DNA from: Bryobacterales bacterium
GTDB lineage: Bacteria > Acidobacteriota > Terriglobia > Bryobacterales > Bryobacteraceae
Direction: 5' to 3'
Assembly: GCA_016789905.1 (NCBI GenBank)
Contig: JAEUQC010000067.1
Coordinates: forward strand, 1-49,189
Length of the DNA: 49,189 nucleotides
Positions 16,861-25,589 of the stretch are shown here, piece by piece. The position numbers and the translations under genes were made by a program. The notes beneath the pieces are model-generated. The model was not told the DNA's origin, did not search any database, and worked only from the letters and a program-made list of their open reading frames with translations. Position 1 is the stretch's first letter. Every line of letters begins with the position of its first letter.

Positions 16861-18176
16861 AGCGACAGCAGTTCCTTGATTTTGCCCCGGCTATCGGCGA
16901 AGGCATCGAGCCGGACACCGGCGCGATCGAGGAGGGTGAGGTGCAGATTGGCGAGGGGTTCGGCCTTTTCGTAGCGAATGTGGCGGCCGCCGGGCGTGCG
17001 TCCGCCGCCGGCGACGAGGATGGGCAGATTGGTGTGATCGTGTTTATCGGCGTTGCCCATGCCGCTGCCGTAGAGGTAGGTGGTGTGATCGAGAAGGGAG
17101 CCGTCGCCATCGGGAGTCGCCTTTAGTTTTTCGAGAAAGTAGGCGAAGAGGGAGACGTGAAACGCGTTGATTTTGGCCACTTTGGCGAGTTTTTCGAGGT
17201 CGCCGCCGTTGTGGGTGAGCGGGTGATGAGGATCGGGAACGCCGATCTCGGGATAAGTACGGGTGCTGGTTTCGCGGGCCAATTGGAAGGTGATGACGCG
17301 GGTAACGTCGGACTGCAGGGCGAGGACCTGGAGGTCGAACATGAGGCGGGCGTGATCGGCGTAGGAGGCGGGAACACCGATGGGACGGTCGAGATCCTGG
17401 AGCTTGGAGGTAGCGGCTTCGGCTTCGGCTTTCTGAACGCGGCGCTCGACTTCGCGAACGGTGTCGAGGTACTGGGAGACTTTGCCGCGGTCGCCGGCGC
17501 CGAGTTTGTTTTGGAGACGCGCGATATCTTCTTTGACCCAATCGAGGAGGCTGGAATCCTTACGGAGTTCGGCGCGGCGGGCATCGGCGGGGCCGCCTTC
17601 GCCGAAGAGGCGTTCAAAGGCCACGCGGGGGTGGGCTTCGGCGGGGAGGGGGGTTGTGGGAGAAGACCAGGAGAGGTTGTTTTGGTAGACGCAGGCGTAG
17701 CCGTTATCGCACTGGCCGACGGTGGAGAGGAGATCCATGGCGAGTTCGAGCGAGGGCAGGCGGGTGGCCTGGCCGATGCTCTGGGCGGCGATCTGATCGG
17801 CGGTGGTGGCGAGGTGGTAATCGGTGCTTTCGGTCCACTTGGCGGTGGCGGCAGAAAGGAAAGCGGCGTTAGAGGTGGCGTGGGTGCCGGGGTAGGCGTT
17901 GCGGAGTTCGAGATTGGTGAGGACGGTGATATGGTCCTTTACGGCGGCGAGGGATTTGAGGGCCGGGGAGAGTTCGCCGAGGGGACCGTTGGGACTGGCG
18001 GGAGTCCAATCGGTAATGTGGGCGCCCATGGGGATATAGCAGTAGCCGATGCGGCGGATGGGCTTGGCGGCGGCGGCGAGGGCCGGGCTCATCGCGTCGA
18101 GCAGAGGCAGGGCGAGGGTGGCGCCGAGGCCTCGAAGCAGGGTGCGGCGCGGGAGCGCTTTGCGGGTGACGATCAT
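16857..18176 (-). CDS. DUF1552 family protein, Tat-exported
   Basis: A protein of 439 residues of the DUF1552 family, which is almost always found next to DUF1592/DUF1588 proteins in Planctomycetes, Verrucomicrobia and Acidobacteria. The N-terminus has a twin-arginine-like signal (PRRTLLRGLGATLALPLLDA). Landmarks are GYCYIPMGAHITDW, FAYFLEKLKATPDGDGSLLD and YLYGSGMGNADKHDHTNLP near the end, a pattern shared with the related DUF1501 sulfatase-like group. Its ATG overlaps the stop of the DUF1592 gene by ATGA, and its TGA overlaps the GTG of the ankyrin gene. Biochemical role is unknown; the pairing suggests a periplasmic redox or hydrolytic complex. Confidence 0.93.
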   Translation of the reverse strand: MIVTRKALPRRTLLRGLGATLALPLLDAMSPALAAAAKPIRRIGYCYIPMGAHITDWTPASPNGPLGELSPALKSLAAVKDHITVLTNLELRNAYPGTHATSNAAFLSAATAKWTESTDYHLATTADQIAAQSIGQATRLPSLELAMDLLSTVGQCDNGYACVYQNNLSWSSPTTPLPAEAHPRVAFERLFGEGGPADARRAELRKDSSLLDWVKEDIARLQNKLGAGDRGKVSQYLDTVREVERRVQKAEAEAATSKLQDLDRPIGVPASYADHARLMFDLQVLALQSDVTRVITFQLARETSTRTYPEIGVPDPHHPLTHNGGDLEKLAKVAKINAFHVSLFAYFLEKLKATPDGDGSLLDHTTYLYGSGMGNADKHDHTNLPILVAGGGRTPGGRHIRYEKAEPLANLHLTLLDRAGVRLDAFADSRGKIKELLSL

Positions 18177-20452
18177 GACGATCTCCTCATTTGGAAAGGG
18201 GTGCTGTTGACGATGCCAAGGATAAAGGACGAGAAGCGGAAGTCCCTGGCTTTCGCGTCGCGAACGATTTTGCGGACGGAGGGCGCGTCGGTGGTTTCGA
18301 CACCGCGGCCGAGGGCGTAGGTCAATAACTTTTCGGTGAAGGTTCCGGCGAAGACTTCAGGGCGGGCGAGGATTGCCTGCTGGAGGCCATCGACGCCGGT
18401 GAACTTGCTGCCGTCGGGGAGGCCGCCGGAAACATCGACGGGCTTGTCATCTTCGGTGACGCGGTAACGGCCGACGCCGTCGTAGTTTTCCAGGGCGAAA
18501 CCGATGGGGTCCATGAGTTGGTGGCAGCCGAAACAGGCGGGGTTCACGCGATGTTCGGCGAGGCGCTCGCGGACGGAGAGCGGCTTGGTGAGGCTGGACT
18601 TTTCCGGGAGGGCTGGGACGGCAGGCGGAGGGGGCGGCGGGGGAACGCCGAGGATGTTTTCGAGGACCCATTTGCCGCGAATGACGGGCGAGGTGCGAGT
18701 GGCGTAGGAGGTAACGGTGAGGATGCTGCCGTGGCGGAGGAGCCCGCCGCGGGTGCGGTCCTTATCGAACACGACGCGCTGGAAGCGGCTGCCGTAGACG
18801 TTGGGGATGCCGTAGTGTTTGGCGAGGCGGCCATTGACGAAGGTGTAGTTGGCGGAGAGAAGTTCAAGAACACTGCGATCTTCGCGGACGATGCTTTCAA
18901 CGAACAGTTCCGTTTCGCGGCGGAAGGCCTGGCGGAGGTTGTCATCGAAACCGGCGAAGACGCGCATATCGGGGGTGGCGGCATTGAGATTGCGCAGGTA
19001 GAGCCACTGTTCGGCGAAGTTGGTGATGAGGACGTTGGAGCGCGGGTCAGCGAGCATCCGGCGGACATGGCGTTCGAGGACGGCGGGTTGCTGGAGCGTG
19101 CCCTGGGTGGCAGCGGCGAGAAGTTCGTCGTCCGGGATGCTGCTCCAGAGGAAGAAGCTTAAGCGGGTGGCGAGTTCGAGACCGGAGAGTTTATAGGCGG
19201 AGTTGGGGGCGACGCTTGCAGGATCGGATTCGACGCGGAAGAGAAACTCCGGGCTGACGAGAACGGCGCGGACTGCCATTTCGATGCCGGTTTCAAAGTC
19301 AGGCTGTTGCTTGAAGAAACGGAGCGGGGCCTGGATATCGGCATCGTTGACCTGCCGGCGGTAAGCGCGCCGGGCGAGGGTGGTGATGATCTTCTTGGCG
19401 CAGGGTTCGTCCTTGGAATTGCAGACGAAGAGACGGCGGCGGCTGGGAGTATCGCCGGGGCGCTGGGCGCCATAGGGGCCGTTGATCGTGAGCGAGTAGA
19501 CGGCGGGCTGGACGCGCGGATGGCGGTCCATGTTGAAGTGGGCCTGGTAGGGCTGGCGTTCGGTTTCGAGCAACGCGCCGGTTTTGCGGGGGAAGGCAAC
19601 GGCAACGATGTGGGGACCAGCGGTGACGGGGAGTTTCAGGTTCAGGTGCTTATCGACGCCGCTGTGATCCTGCCCGGCGGGGGGCGGGCGGACGGTGAAG
19701 GTCTTGAGGGGCTGGCCGTCGATCAGGAGTTCGACATCATGGACGCCGGCGATGCCTTCAACGTGTTCATTGCGATCGCGGGCGAGGCGAATCTGGACTT
19801 CGTATTCAGCGTCGACAGGGAAGTTGTAGCGGAGCGACTTGCCGCCTCGGGTGCCGAGGGGGAGGCCGTCGAAGTGTTCTTCCTGCGTAAGATCCGGGGG
19901 GAGATTGACGGTTTCGCCGCCGGGCGCGCGGGCGGGGATGCCGACGGCGAGGCGGGCGATTTTGCGAGCGGCGGAGAGGTAGCGTTCGAGCAGGGTGGGC
20001 GAGAGTTCGCCGACGGTGATGTTGTCGAAACCGTGGCTGGATTCGTCGGCGGGGAGGAGGTTGGAGACGTCGATGTCGACCAGGAGAAGGTCGCGGACAG
20101 AGTTGCGGTATTCGGTGCGGTTGAGACGGCGAAAGGTGTCGGTGCGGCCGGGGTTGGGGGGCAGGTTGTCGAGGGTAGCTTCAATGGAGGCGATGGCGGC
20201 CGTGTAGGCGGCTTCGGGCGGGTGGGGGATATTGGCCGGCGGCATGGTGCGCCCGCGCAGGCGACGCAGCACCTTTTCCCAACGTTCCGGGTGTTCCGCG
20301 GGTGTGCTGGCTTCGAGATTCAGGTTGCCCGCGCGGGCAGCGCGGCTGTGGCAGCCGAGGCAGTTTTTGTTGATGAATTGACGCTCTGGGGGCTGGGCGA
20401 GCGCTGTTACGGAAAACAGGCAATACGCGGCCCGGAGCGCAAGGCGGCTCAT
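18173..20452 (-). CDS. Cytochrome-like DUF1592 family protein (DUF1587-1595-1592-1588-1585)
   Basis: An exported protein of 759 residues. After a signal peptide (ending near ALAQ) comes a cytochrome-type motif CLGCH at residues 31-35. The middle holds the signatures of DUF1587/1595/1592 (TFRRLNRTEYRNSVRDLL; LARRAYRR; ELATRLSFFLWSSIPDDELL). A second CxxCH (CFGCH, about residue 640) lies in HRVNPACFGCHQLMDPIGFA, typical of DUF1588, and the C-terminus (LLTYALGRGVETTD) is DUF1585. Two c-type hemes are expected. It leads the operon with DUF1552 and the secreted ankyrin gene. The larger open frame reaching 21205 is antisense to the DUF2278 gene; ATG 20452 is chosen because the signal peptide begins there. 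Confidence 0.93.
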   Translation of the reverse strand: MSRLALRAAYCLFSVTALAQPPERQFINKNCLGCHSRAARAGNLNLEASTPAEHPERWEKVLRRLRGRTMPPANIPHPPEAAYTAAIASIEATLDNLPPNPGRTDTFRRLNRTEYRNSVRDLLLVDIDVSNLLPADESSHGFDNITVGELSPTLLERYLSAARKIARLAVGIPARAPGGETVNLPPDLTQEEHFDGLPLGTRGGKSLRYNFPVDAEYEVQIRLARDRNEHVEGIAGVHDVELLIDGQPLKTFTVRPPPAGQDHSGVDKHLNLKLPVTAGPHIVAVAFPRKTGALLETERQPYQAHFNMDRHPRVQPAVYSLTINGPYGAQRPGDTPSRRRLFVCNSKDEPCAKKIITTLARRAYRRQVNDADIQAPLRFFKQQPDFETGIEMAVRAVLVSPEFLFRVESDPASVAPNSAYKLSGLELATRLSFFLWSSIPDDELLAAATQGTLQQPAVLERHVRRMLADPRSNVLITNFAEQWLYLRNLNAATPDMRVFAGFDDNLRQAFRRETELFVESIVREDRSVLELLSANYTFVNGRLAKHYGIPNVYGSRFQRVVFDKDRTRGGLLRHGSILTVTSYATRTSPVIRGKWVLENILGVPPPPPPPAVPALPEKSSLTKPLSVRERLAEHRVNPACFGCHQLMDPIGFALENYDGVGRYRVTEDDKPVDVSGGLPDGSKFTGVDGLQQAILARPEVFAGTFTEKLLTYALGRGVETTDAPSVRKIVRDAKARDFRFSSFILGIVNSTPFQMRRSS

Positions 20453-20503
20453 CCTATGGAATATACATGAAACGGGAGGGGCGGCGGGGGCACTAGTAAG
20501 GAT

Positions 20504-21193
20504 ATGGCACTCAACCGATATGGCGTTTTGAAAGGCGCGGTGCTGCACCGCCTGCGGCCAAAGACGAATAAGGATCATTTCCAGATTCTGGTGACCGACG
20601 GCAAGGCGCAACACCGGATCGCAGTGAATGTATTGTCCAAGGAGAAGCCTTCGGAGTTGCTCTACTACACGACCGCCGCGCTGCCGGCGAAGCTGCGTGC
20701 GGCACTGAGGAAGCTGAAAGACGGGTTCACGCCGCTGCCGAGCCGGCCGGGCGGGCTGGCGATGGACTTTGTTCGCGGAGGGCTGTTTGCCAAGAGCGAC
20801 ATGCAGGTGGTGCCGAACATCAAACCTGGGCCGAATAACGATTTGGGGGAACTGATTGACGGCGCCGTGATGGATGCGGTACACGCCGCCAAGCCGCGCG
20901 TGTACGCCTTTGGCCAGGCGTGGGGACCGGAGAAGAATAAGCGCGATGCCTACTTTGATTTCGATCCCGGGTCCGGGATTCATGACATCCACATGAACCA
21001 GGGGAACGTGCCGCGGTTCAAGAAAGACGACGGTGTGTGGCAGGACGGAGCGCTGGTGCTGCATTTCCCGGCCGAGGGCGGAAAGGCGGAACGGTGGGTG
21101 GGAGTGTTCCTGGCGTTTCAATCGCAGGGCTGGGACACCGACGAGCAGGGGCATGTGCGGAAGAAGCCGAAGGCGAAGGGCGCGGGCGCATAG
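20504..21193 (+). CDS. DUF2278 (YukJ) family protein
   Basis: A protein of 229 residues matching the YukJ/DUF2278 family: NRYGVLKGAVLHRLRPKTN, the central DHFQILVTDGKAQHRIAVNV, PGPNNDLGELIDGAVMDAV, and GIHDIHMNQGN followed by an acidic/aromatic segment. No signal peptide or membrane segment. The function of the family is not established. It is divergent from the DUF1592 gene with 51 bp between starts and is followed 10 bp later by the DUF1080 gene, perhaps as one transcript. The ribosome site (AAGGA) is unusually close to ATG. Confidence 0.9.
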   Translation: MALNRYGVLKGAVLHRLRPKTNKDHFQILVTDGKAQHRIAVNVLSKEKPSELLYYTTAALPAKLRAALRKLKDGFTPLPSRPGGLAMDFVRGGLFAKSDMQVVPNIKPGPNNDLGELIDGAVMDAVHAAKPRVYAFGQAWGPEKNKRDAYFDFDPGSGIHDIHMNQGNVPRFKKDDGVWQDGALVLHFPAEGGKAERWVGVFLAFQSQGWDTDEQGHVRKKPKAKGAGA

Positions 21194-21203
21194 AATAGTG
21201 CGC

Positions 21204-21896
21204 ATGAGGATTTTTGGATTGCTGTTGCTGGCGGTGAGCGCGATTGCCGCCGATGGCCCATGGGTTTCGCTGTTTGACGGGAAGACACTCCAGGGCTGGA
21301 CCGGCTGGCGCGGGCCGGCGAAACCGGTATGGGTGGTGAGGGACGGGGCGATTGCCGTGGACCGGCAGGGGGTGCCGGGAACGCCGGGGCAGGGCGGGAC
21401 GTATCTGCGAACGGAGAGGGAATTTGGAGATTTCGAGTTGGAGTTTGAATGGAAGAACGCAGCGGGGGGAAACAGCGGTGTGTTCTACCGGTCGACGGAA
21501 GACGAAGAGCGGCCGCAGTGGACCGGGGTGGAGTATCAGCTACTGGACGGGGCGGCGCATCCGGACGGAAAGAACGGGCCGGACCGCTGGAGCGGCGCGG
21601 CTTATGCGCTGTATCCACCGGCGGCGGGAGTAGCGCCGGTGGCGGTGGGCAAGTGGAACAAGAGCCGCATTGTGGCGCGCGGGGCGCATGTGGAGCACTA
21701 TTTGAACGGTAAACTGGCGTGCGCGTTCGACTTCGGAAGCAAGGATTACGAGAAGCGGGTGGCCGCCGGAAAATTCGCTACGTGGAAGCGCTTCGGCAAG
21801 CCGGTGCGGGGCTACATTGTGCTGCAGGACCATGGGCACTTTACGGCGTTCCGATCGATCCGGGTAAGAGTTGTAGCCGGCCCGGGAAGGTTTTAG
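21204..21896 (+). CDS. Secreted DUF1080 (3-keto-disaccharide hydrolase-like) protein
   Basis: A protein of 230 residues with a signal peptide (MRIFGLLLLAVSAIAADG) and one DUF1080 domain, a concanavalin-like beta-sandwich. Signatures are WVSLFDGKTLQGWTGWRG, the central FELEFEWKNAAGGNSGVFYR and GKWNKSRIVARGAHVEHYLN followed by NGKL. Several family members hydrolyse 3-keto-glycosides or related sugars in the periplasm; that activity here is inference. Its TAG overlaps the TAA of the convergent cysD gene by 4 bp. It sits 10 bp after DUF2278. Confidence 0.92.
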   Translation: MRIFGLLLLAVSAIAADGPWVSLFDGKTLQGWTGWRGPAKPVWVVRDGAIAVDRQGVPGTPGQGGTYLRTEREFGDFELEFEWKNAAGGNSGVFYRSTEDEERPQWTGVEYQLLDGAAHPDGKNGPDRWSGAAYALYPPAAGVAPVAVGKWNKSRIVARGAHVEHYLNGKLACAFDFGSKDYEKRVAAGKFATWKRFGKPVRGYIVLQDHGHFTAFRSIRVRVVAGPGRF

Positions 21897-22792
21897 AAGT
21901 ACCCTTCCCGTTTGCGGTCCTCCATGGCGGTGGCGGAGCGGCGGTCGTCCGCCCGGGTGCCGCGTTCGCTGTTTGCGGTGACAGAGACATCCGCGATGAT
22001 CTCTTGGAGGTTTGAGGCTTCCGAGAGCACGGCACCGGTGCAAGTCATGTCGCCGATGGTTCGAAAGCGCACGCGGCGGGAGACCGGCCGTTCACCAGGG
22101 AGCAGCCCGACGCAATCGGCATGGGCAAGCCACACGCCGTCGCGCAGAACGCACTCGCGTTCGTGGGTGTAGTAGAGGCTAGGCACCTCAATTTTTTCCC
22201 GGAGCAGATAGAGCCAGACATCCATTTCCGTCCAATTGCTGATGGGAAAGACACGAATGTGCTGCCCGGCGTCCTTACGTCCGTTGAACAGCCACCATAG
22301 CTCCGGGCGTTGGTTTTTGGGATCCCACTGCCCGAACTCATCACGGAATGAGAAGAACCGCTCCTTGGCGCGGGCCTTTTCTTCATCGCGGCGGGCGCCG
22401 CCAATCGCGGCATCGAAGCGGAATTCGCGAATCGCGTCGAGGAGGGTAACGCTCTGCAGAGAGTTGCGGCTGGCGCCAGGCCCAACGGCTTCCTTAACAC
22501 GGCCCTGGCGGATGGAGTCTTCCACGGTGCGCACAATCAGTTCGGCGCCAATCCTTTCCACCCACCAGTCGCGAAACTGAATGGTTTCCGGAAAATTGTG
22601 CCCGGTATCAATATGCAGGAGCGGGAAGGGGACGCGGCCAGGGAAGAATGCTTTTCTGGCGAGGTGACTGACGACGATGGAATCTTTCCCACCGGAGAAC
22701 ATCAGCACAGGACGTTCAAACTCCGCGGCGACTTCGCGAAGAACGAAGATGGCCTCCGACTCCAGAGCCTGTAAGTGGGGCATTTGTCTCAT
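21893..22792 (-). CDS. cysD: Sulfate adenylyltransferase subunit 2 (ATP sulfurylase small subunit)
   Basis: A protein of 299 residues, the length of E. coli CysD (302). CysD joins ATP and sulfate to make APS, normally driven by the GTPase CysN. The PP-loop is FSGGKDS at residues 32-38, where E. coli has an isoleucine in place of the first Gly pair (YSIGKDS). Also clear are FPLLHIDTGHNFPE, GGARRDEEKARAKERFFSF and the C-terminal MEDRKREGYF. No cysN is next to it: the next gene downstream is convergent DUF1080. Instead it is the last gene of the dab operon, its ATG overlapping the stop of the 156-residue gene (ATGA), with a good ribosome site (AAGGA). The link to bicarbonate transport is unexplained. 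Confidence 0.93.
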   Translation of the reverse strand: MRQMPHLQALESEAIFVLREVAAEFERPVLMFSGGKDSIVVSHLARKAFFPGRVPFPLLHIDTGHNFPETIQFRDWWVERIGAELIVRTVEDSIRQGRVKEAVGPGASRNSLQSVTLLDAIREFRFDAAIGGARRDEEKARAKERFFSFRDEFGQWDPKNQRPELWWLFNGRKDAGQHIRVFPISNWTEMDVWLYLLREKIEVPSLYYTHERECVLRDGVWLAHADCVGLLPGERPVSRRVRFRTIGDMTCTGAVLSEASNLQEIIADVSVTANSERGTRADDRRSATAMEDRKREGYF

Positions 22793-23259
22793 TGAATTCC
22801 TTCATCGGACAGGCGTTCCAGCCTGGGAATGTGCAATCGCCGCAGTTCTTCGCGCAACTGCGCGAGGATGGGCGGCTCCTGCCGCGGTGAGCAGGGACCT
22901 GCATTGGAAAAGAGAAGACTGACCGTGCGGGCGACGCGCGGGATGCGTTGCGCGGGGGCCGCGCCTGGCAGGAGATGAAAAGAGTCAACAAACTCCAAGC
23001 TATATGGAGCGTGGGCCTGAATGCGTTCAACGAGCAGGCCGGCGATGTCCATCAACGCGGCGAACGCTTCGCGGACCTCCGGATGATCGGGCGGACGCCA
23101 CTCATTCAACTCAGCGTACAGTGCGAGTTCGAACCAGTTGGAGGGAGCGTCTTCCCCTTGGAGGGCCAGATCCGGATACACCTCGTAGAACATGTCCGGG
23201 CGGCGAATTCCATCGATGATGGGCTGGGACGGGGAACCAGGTTGGTGAAGAGGAATCAT
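22789..23259 (-). CDS. Unrecognised 156-residue protein between dabA and cysD
   Basis: I do not recognise a family. The protein is soluble in appearance, with no signal peptide or membrane segment. It is rich in Pro, Leu, Glu and Arg and seems mostly helical. Visible parts are PIIDGIRRPDMFYEVYPDLA at the start, a mid-region NWFELALYAELNEWRPPD, DIAGLLVERIQAHAPYSLEF and a terminal helix REELRRLHIPRLERLSDE. Two Cys are present at most, so no metal-site motif stands out. It overlaps dabA upstream (ATGA) and cysD downstream (ATGA), so it is translated in close ratio with both. A role in assembling or coupling the DAB pump, or in CysD function, is only inferred. Confidence 0.7.
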   Translation of the reverse strand: MIPLHQPGSPSQPIIDGIRRPDMFYEVYPDLALQGEDAPSNWFELALYAELNEWRPPDHPEVREAFAALMDIAGLLVERIQAHAPYSLEFVDSFHLLPGAAPAQRIPRVARTVSLLFSNAGPCSPRQEPPILAQLREELRRLHIPRLERLSDEGIQ

Positions 23260-25589
23260 GCCTCCGTTCCCTCCCCCGCCACGCGCCAGGCGCGGAGACC
23301 AAGGCACTCGTAGATGCAATCGCCTTCCATCGCCGAAAGGTGAATCCAATTGTTCTCGATGAGTTCCCGCACTTCAGGGTGAGCCGCCAGGACCTTATCG
23401 ATACGAGTCCTGGGAGCCTCAACAAAGACTTGCAACCGCAGCGGCTGATGGACCCAGCGAGCGCCGTCGTGCAGCGACTGCAGGGGCAGTCCTGTCCGGA
23501 GGTCGCCGCCGTTCCCCTCCCAGACGCCGAACGTGCCGACAACGTTATGGAGCACTTTGTTGCCGCTGCCGAAAAGCGCGTTGTTAACGGTGGAGCCGAA
23601 GTACTGGAGGTTGATCCAACTGGCGACAACGACCGGCGCGGCGAGGATGAGTTCGAGCACCGAAGCGTCCTGGTCCCTGTGCTGGTCGTACTCATGAAGA
23701 AAAACGCGCCCGGCAAGATTGAGATGGCGGGTTCTGGACCGGGGCGCGGCGACAAAGGCGGCGTTGCCGGCGAGGCCCCATTCGGGCCGAACCTCGGACC
23801 AGTCCGCGCCTCGGCGCTGGATTTCGCGGTCAAGGTCTTCCTCCGAGGGGGCCTGCGCAGCGGGGGAAACCAGGCGAGCGCGCTCGGTTCGAGCAGCCCT
23901 GGAGGCGGCGGTCAGCCAGCACAATATTTCCGCTTTCTGGTCGTGGGAGAGCGCTGGATGGCCGCCACAGAGCAGTACATCGTCCGTCGTGGTGACATGG
24001 AGCCCGGCGATGAAGACGGTATCGGCGGGAACGTTGATGCCGCGATTGGCCAGCCCTTCGCGCACTACGGGGCTGTTTAGAAGCTCGGCCGCTACTCTGG
24101 CGTTGATATCGCCTTTATGGCCGCCGCAGGCGCCACAGTCCAGACTGGAACCATAGGGGTTATTTTCCGTGACACTGCCGTGGCCGCAGATGAGTACGAC
24201 ACGAGCAAGGCGGCTTGGATCGAGGCACATATTCTTTAGCGCGCCGGCCGCCAGATCCACCTGTTCCTGCGGCGGTATCCGCCAAGCAAGTTCCGGTTCG
24301 GGCTCCAGCCGATTGGATGGTTTTGCGGCGCGCAAGAACATGCGCAACCCGAACCAGGCGCCGCCGGCCTCCACGGCGGAGAAGCAGGCGGAGGCCGAGG
24401 TGCTGAGACTTTTCCAAGCCGACGCGCTGAACTGGCTGAGCCGGGTCAGCGCCGATTCCGCCGGGGCGGAGTGGACGGCGTGGCGCGGCTTGATGAGAAC
24501 CGGGCAGCGAGCGGAATCGCCCACCGCCAGCGACATGCCGAAGAAGCCGGCGAACCCAACGGTTTCAATTTCCGGCGATTGAGACTCCAAGGCCCGGCGA
24601 TAGACTTCCGAACGGACATCGATGCAGAATACGGCTTGCAGGGTTTTGCGGACCGGCTGGACTTTTGGGATCTGGGCCGCCTGTAGTTTGCGGCCAAGGC
24701 CGTCTCGAAAGGCGAGTTCGGTGGCCAGTTGCGCGATGTACTTGGCATCGCTCCAGCCTGGGACAGCGCGAGTTTTCGACACCTGACACTGCCAGCCGCG
24801 GGCCAGTGGCAGCAGCGCCGTGTCGTAGGCGAGCCGGATGGCGAGCAACTGGCGCACGTGATTGCCGCCAGCGCCTTCGCGGTCCTGATAGGCGGCATAA
24901 GCGCTCCATCCGAAAACACTCATAAGCTGGCGGTGCAGAAAATCGCTGGCGAGTTCTTGAGGGACGTTGAGCCGGGTTAGCGCGTGCTCGATGGCGGCGT
25001 CTGGTGAATCGGGCAACTGGCTTACGTGCCGCCGGAAGGCGGGGAGACCGTATACCTCCGGGTTGGCGTCGATGGCGCCCGCCGATTTCCAGGCTTCGTA
25101 AAGAGAGAGATCTCTCCACGGCATTGCCCAGGAGGACTGTCCGGAGTCAAAGTACGAGGAACACCATTTAGAGATTTCTTCGACGACAAACGCGGCCCAG
25201 GCTGTGCCAGTGGACTGGCCGAGCCAGTCGGCGACGGTGAAGATTCTCTCCGCGTCGCCGGTCTGCCGCAGTTTGGCGTTGAGCCAGGCGGACGGGTCCG
25301 CGGGAATGACGGCTGCGCCAAGGCCGGAGAGGACGGCGCGAATATCGGCACTGGAGATTGCGCCGGTGCGCAGTTGTTCCAGGTAGTAGGCGGAATCCAT
25401 GAGGATGTCGCTGTGGCCCGTGCGCTCGATGAGCCGGGCCGCCTGTTCAAAGGGCTGGCCGCTCAAGCCAAGAAAGGGATTGACGGCAACAAAATTCTGA
25501 AGCGGCCAGAGCGGGGGAACGCGAGAGCAGGCCGCTTCTATGGCGACGTCTTGGGACGGCCGTTCCAAAACCGAGATACTCTCAACCAT
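23256..25589 (-). CDS. dabA: Inorganic carbon pump subunit DabA (DUF2309)
   Basis: A protein of 777 residues of the DUF2309/DabA family. DabA is the cytoplasmic, carbonic-anhydrase-like half of the DAB bicarbonate accumulation pump and couples to the ion-translocating DabB. The expected zinc-site residues are all visible: Cys 322 and Asp 324 in VFCIDVRSE, His 470 in ICGHGS and Cys 485 in SSLDCGACGGHKG. The N-terminal WPLQNFVAVNPFLGL is also typical. It begins directly after the TAA of dabB with no spacer and has a strong ribosome site (GGAGGG, 7 bp before ATG). Its stop overlaps the next gene. Identity is firm; the ion used and the physiological role are not shown here. Confidence 0.95.
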   Translation of the reverse strand: MVESISVLERPSQDVAIEAACSRVPPLWPLQNFVAVNPFLGLSGQPFEQAARLIERTGHSDILMDSAYYLEQLRTGAISSADIRAVLSGLGAAVIPADPSAWLNAKLRQTGDAERIFTVADWLGQSTGTAWAAFVVEEISKWCSSYFDSGQSSWAMPWRDLSLYEAWKSAGAIDANPEVYGLPAFRRHVSQLPDSPDAAIEHALTRLNVPQELASDFLHRQLMSVFGWSAYAAYQDREGAGGNHVRQLLAIRLAYDTALLPLARGWQCQVSKTRAVPGWSDAKYIAQLATELAFRDGLGRKLQAAQIPKVQPVRKTLQAVFCIDVRSEVYRRALESQSPEIETVGFAGFFGMSLAVGDSARCPVLIKPRHAVHSAPAESALTRLSQFSASAWKSLSTSASACFSAVEAGGAWFGLRMFLRAAKPSNRLEPEPELAWRIPPQEQVDLAAGALKNMCLDPSRLARVVLICGHGSVTENNPYGSSLDCGACGGHKGDINARVAAELLNSPVVREGLANRGINVPADTVFIAGLHVTTTDDVLLCGGHPALSHDQKAEILCWLTAASRAARTERARLVSPAAQAPSEEDLDREIQRRGADWSEVRPEWGLAGNAAFVAAPRSRTRHLNLAGRVFLHEYDQHRDQDASVLELILAAPVVVASWINLQYFGSTVNNALFGSGNKVLHNVVGTFGVWEGNGGDLRTGLPLQSLHDGARWVHQPLRLQVFVEAPRTRIDKVLAAHPEVRELIENNWIHLSAMEGDCIYECLGLRAWRVAGEGTEA

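Noticed and set aside
15436..18320. Long plus-strand frames (469 and 387 codons) opposite the ankyrin and DUF1552 genes
   Set aside because: Their Gly/Ala/Glu-rich sequences are the complement of the repeat genes; no start or motif fits.
18173..21205. A 1010-codon frame instead of 759 for the DUF1592 gene
   Set aside because: The extra N-terminal part is antisense to DUF2278; the signal peptide and heme motif begin at ATG 20452.
21893..22792. PAPS reductase (CysH) instead of CysD
   Set aside because: The sequence follows CysD throughout, including GGARRDEEKARAKER and the terminal GYF.
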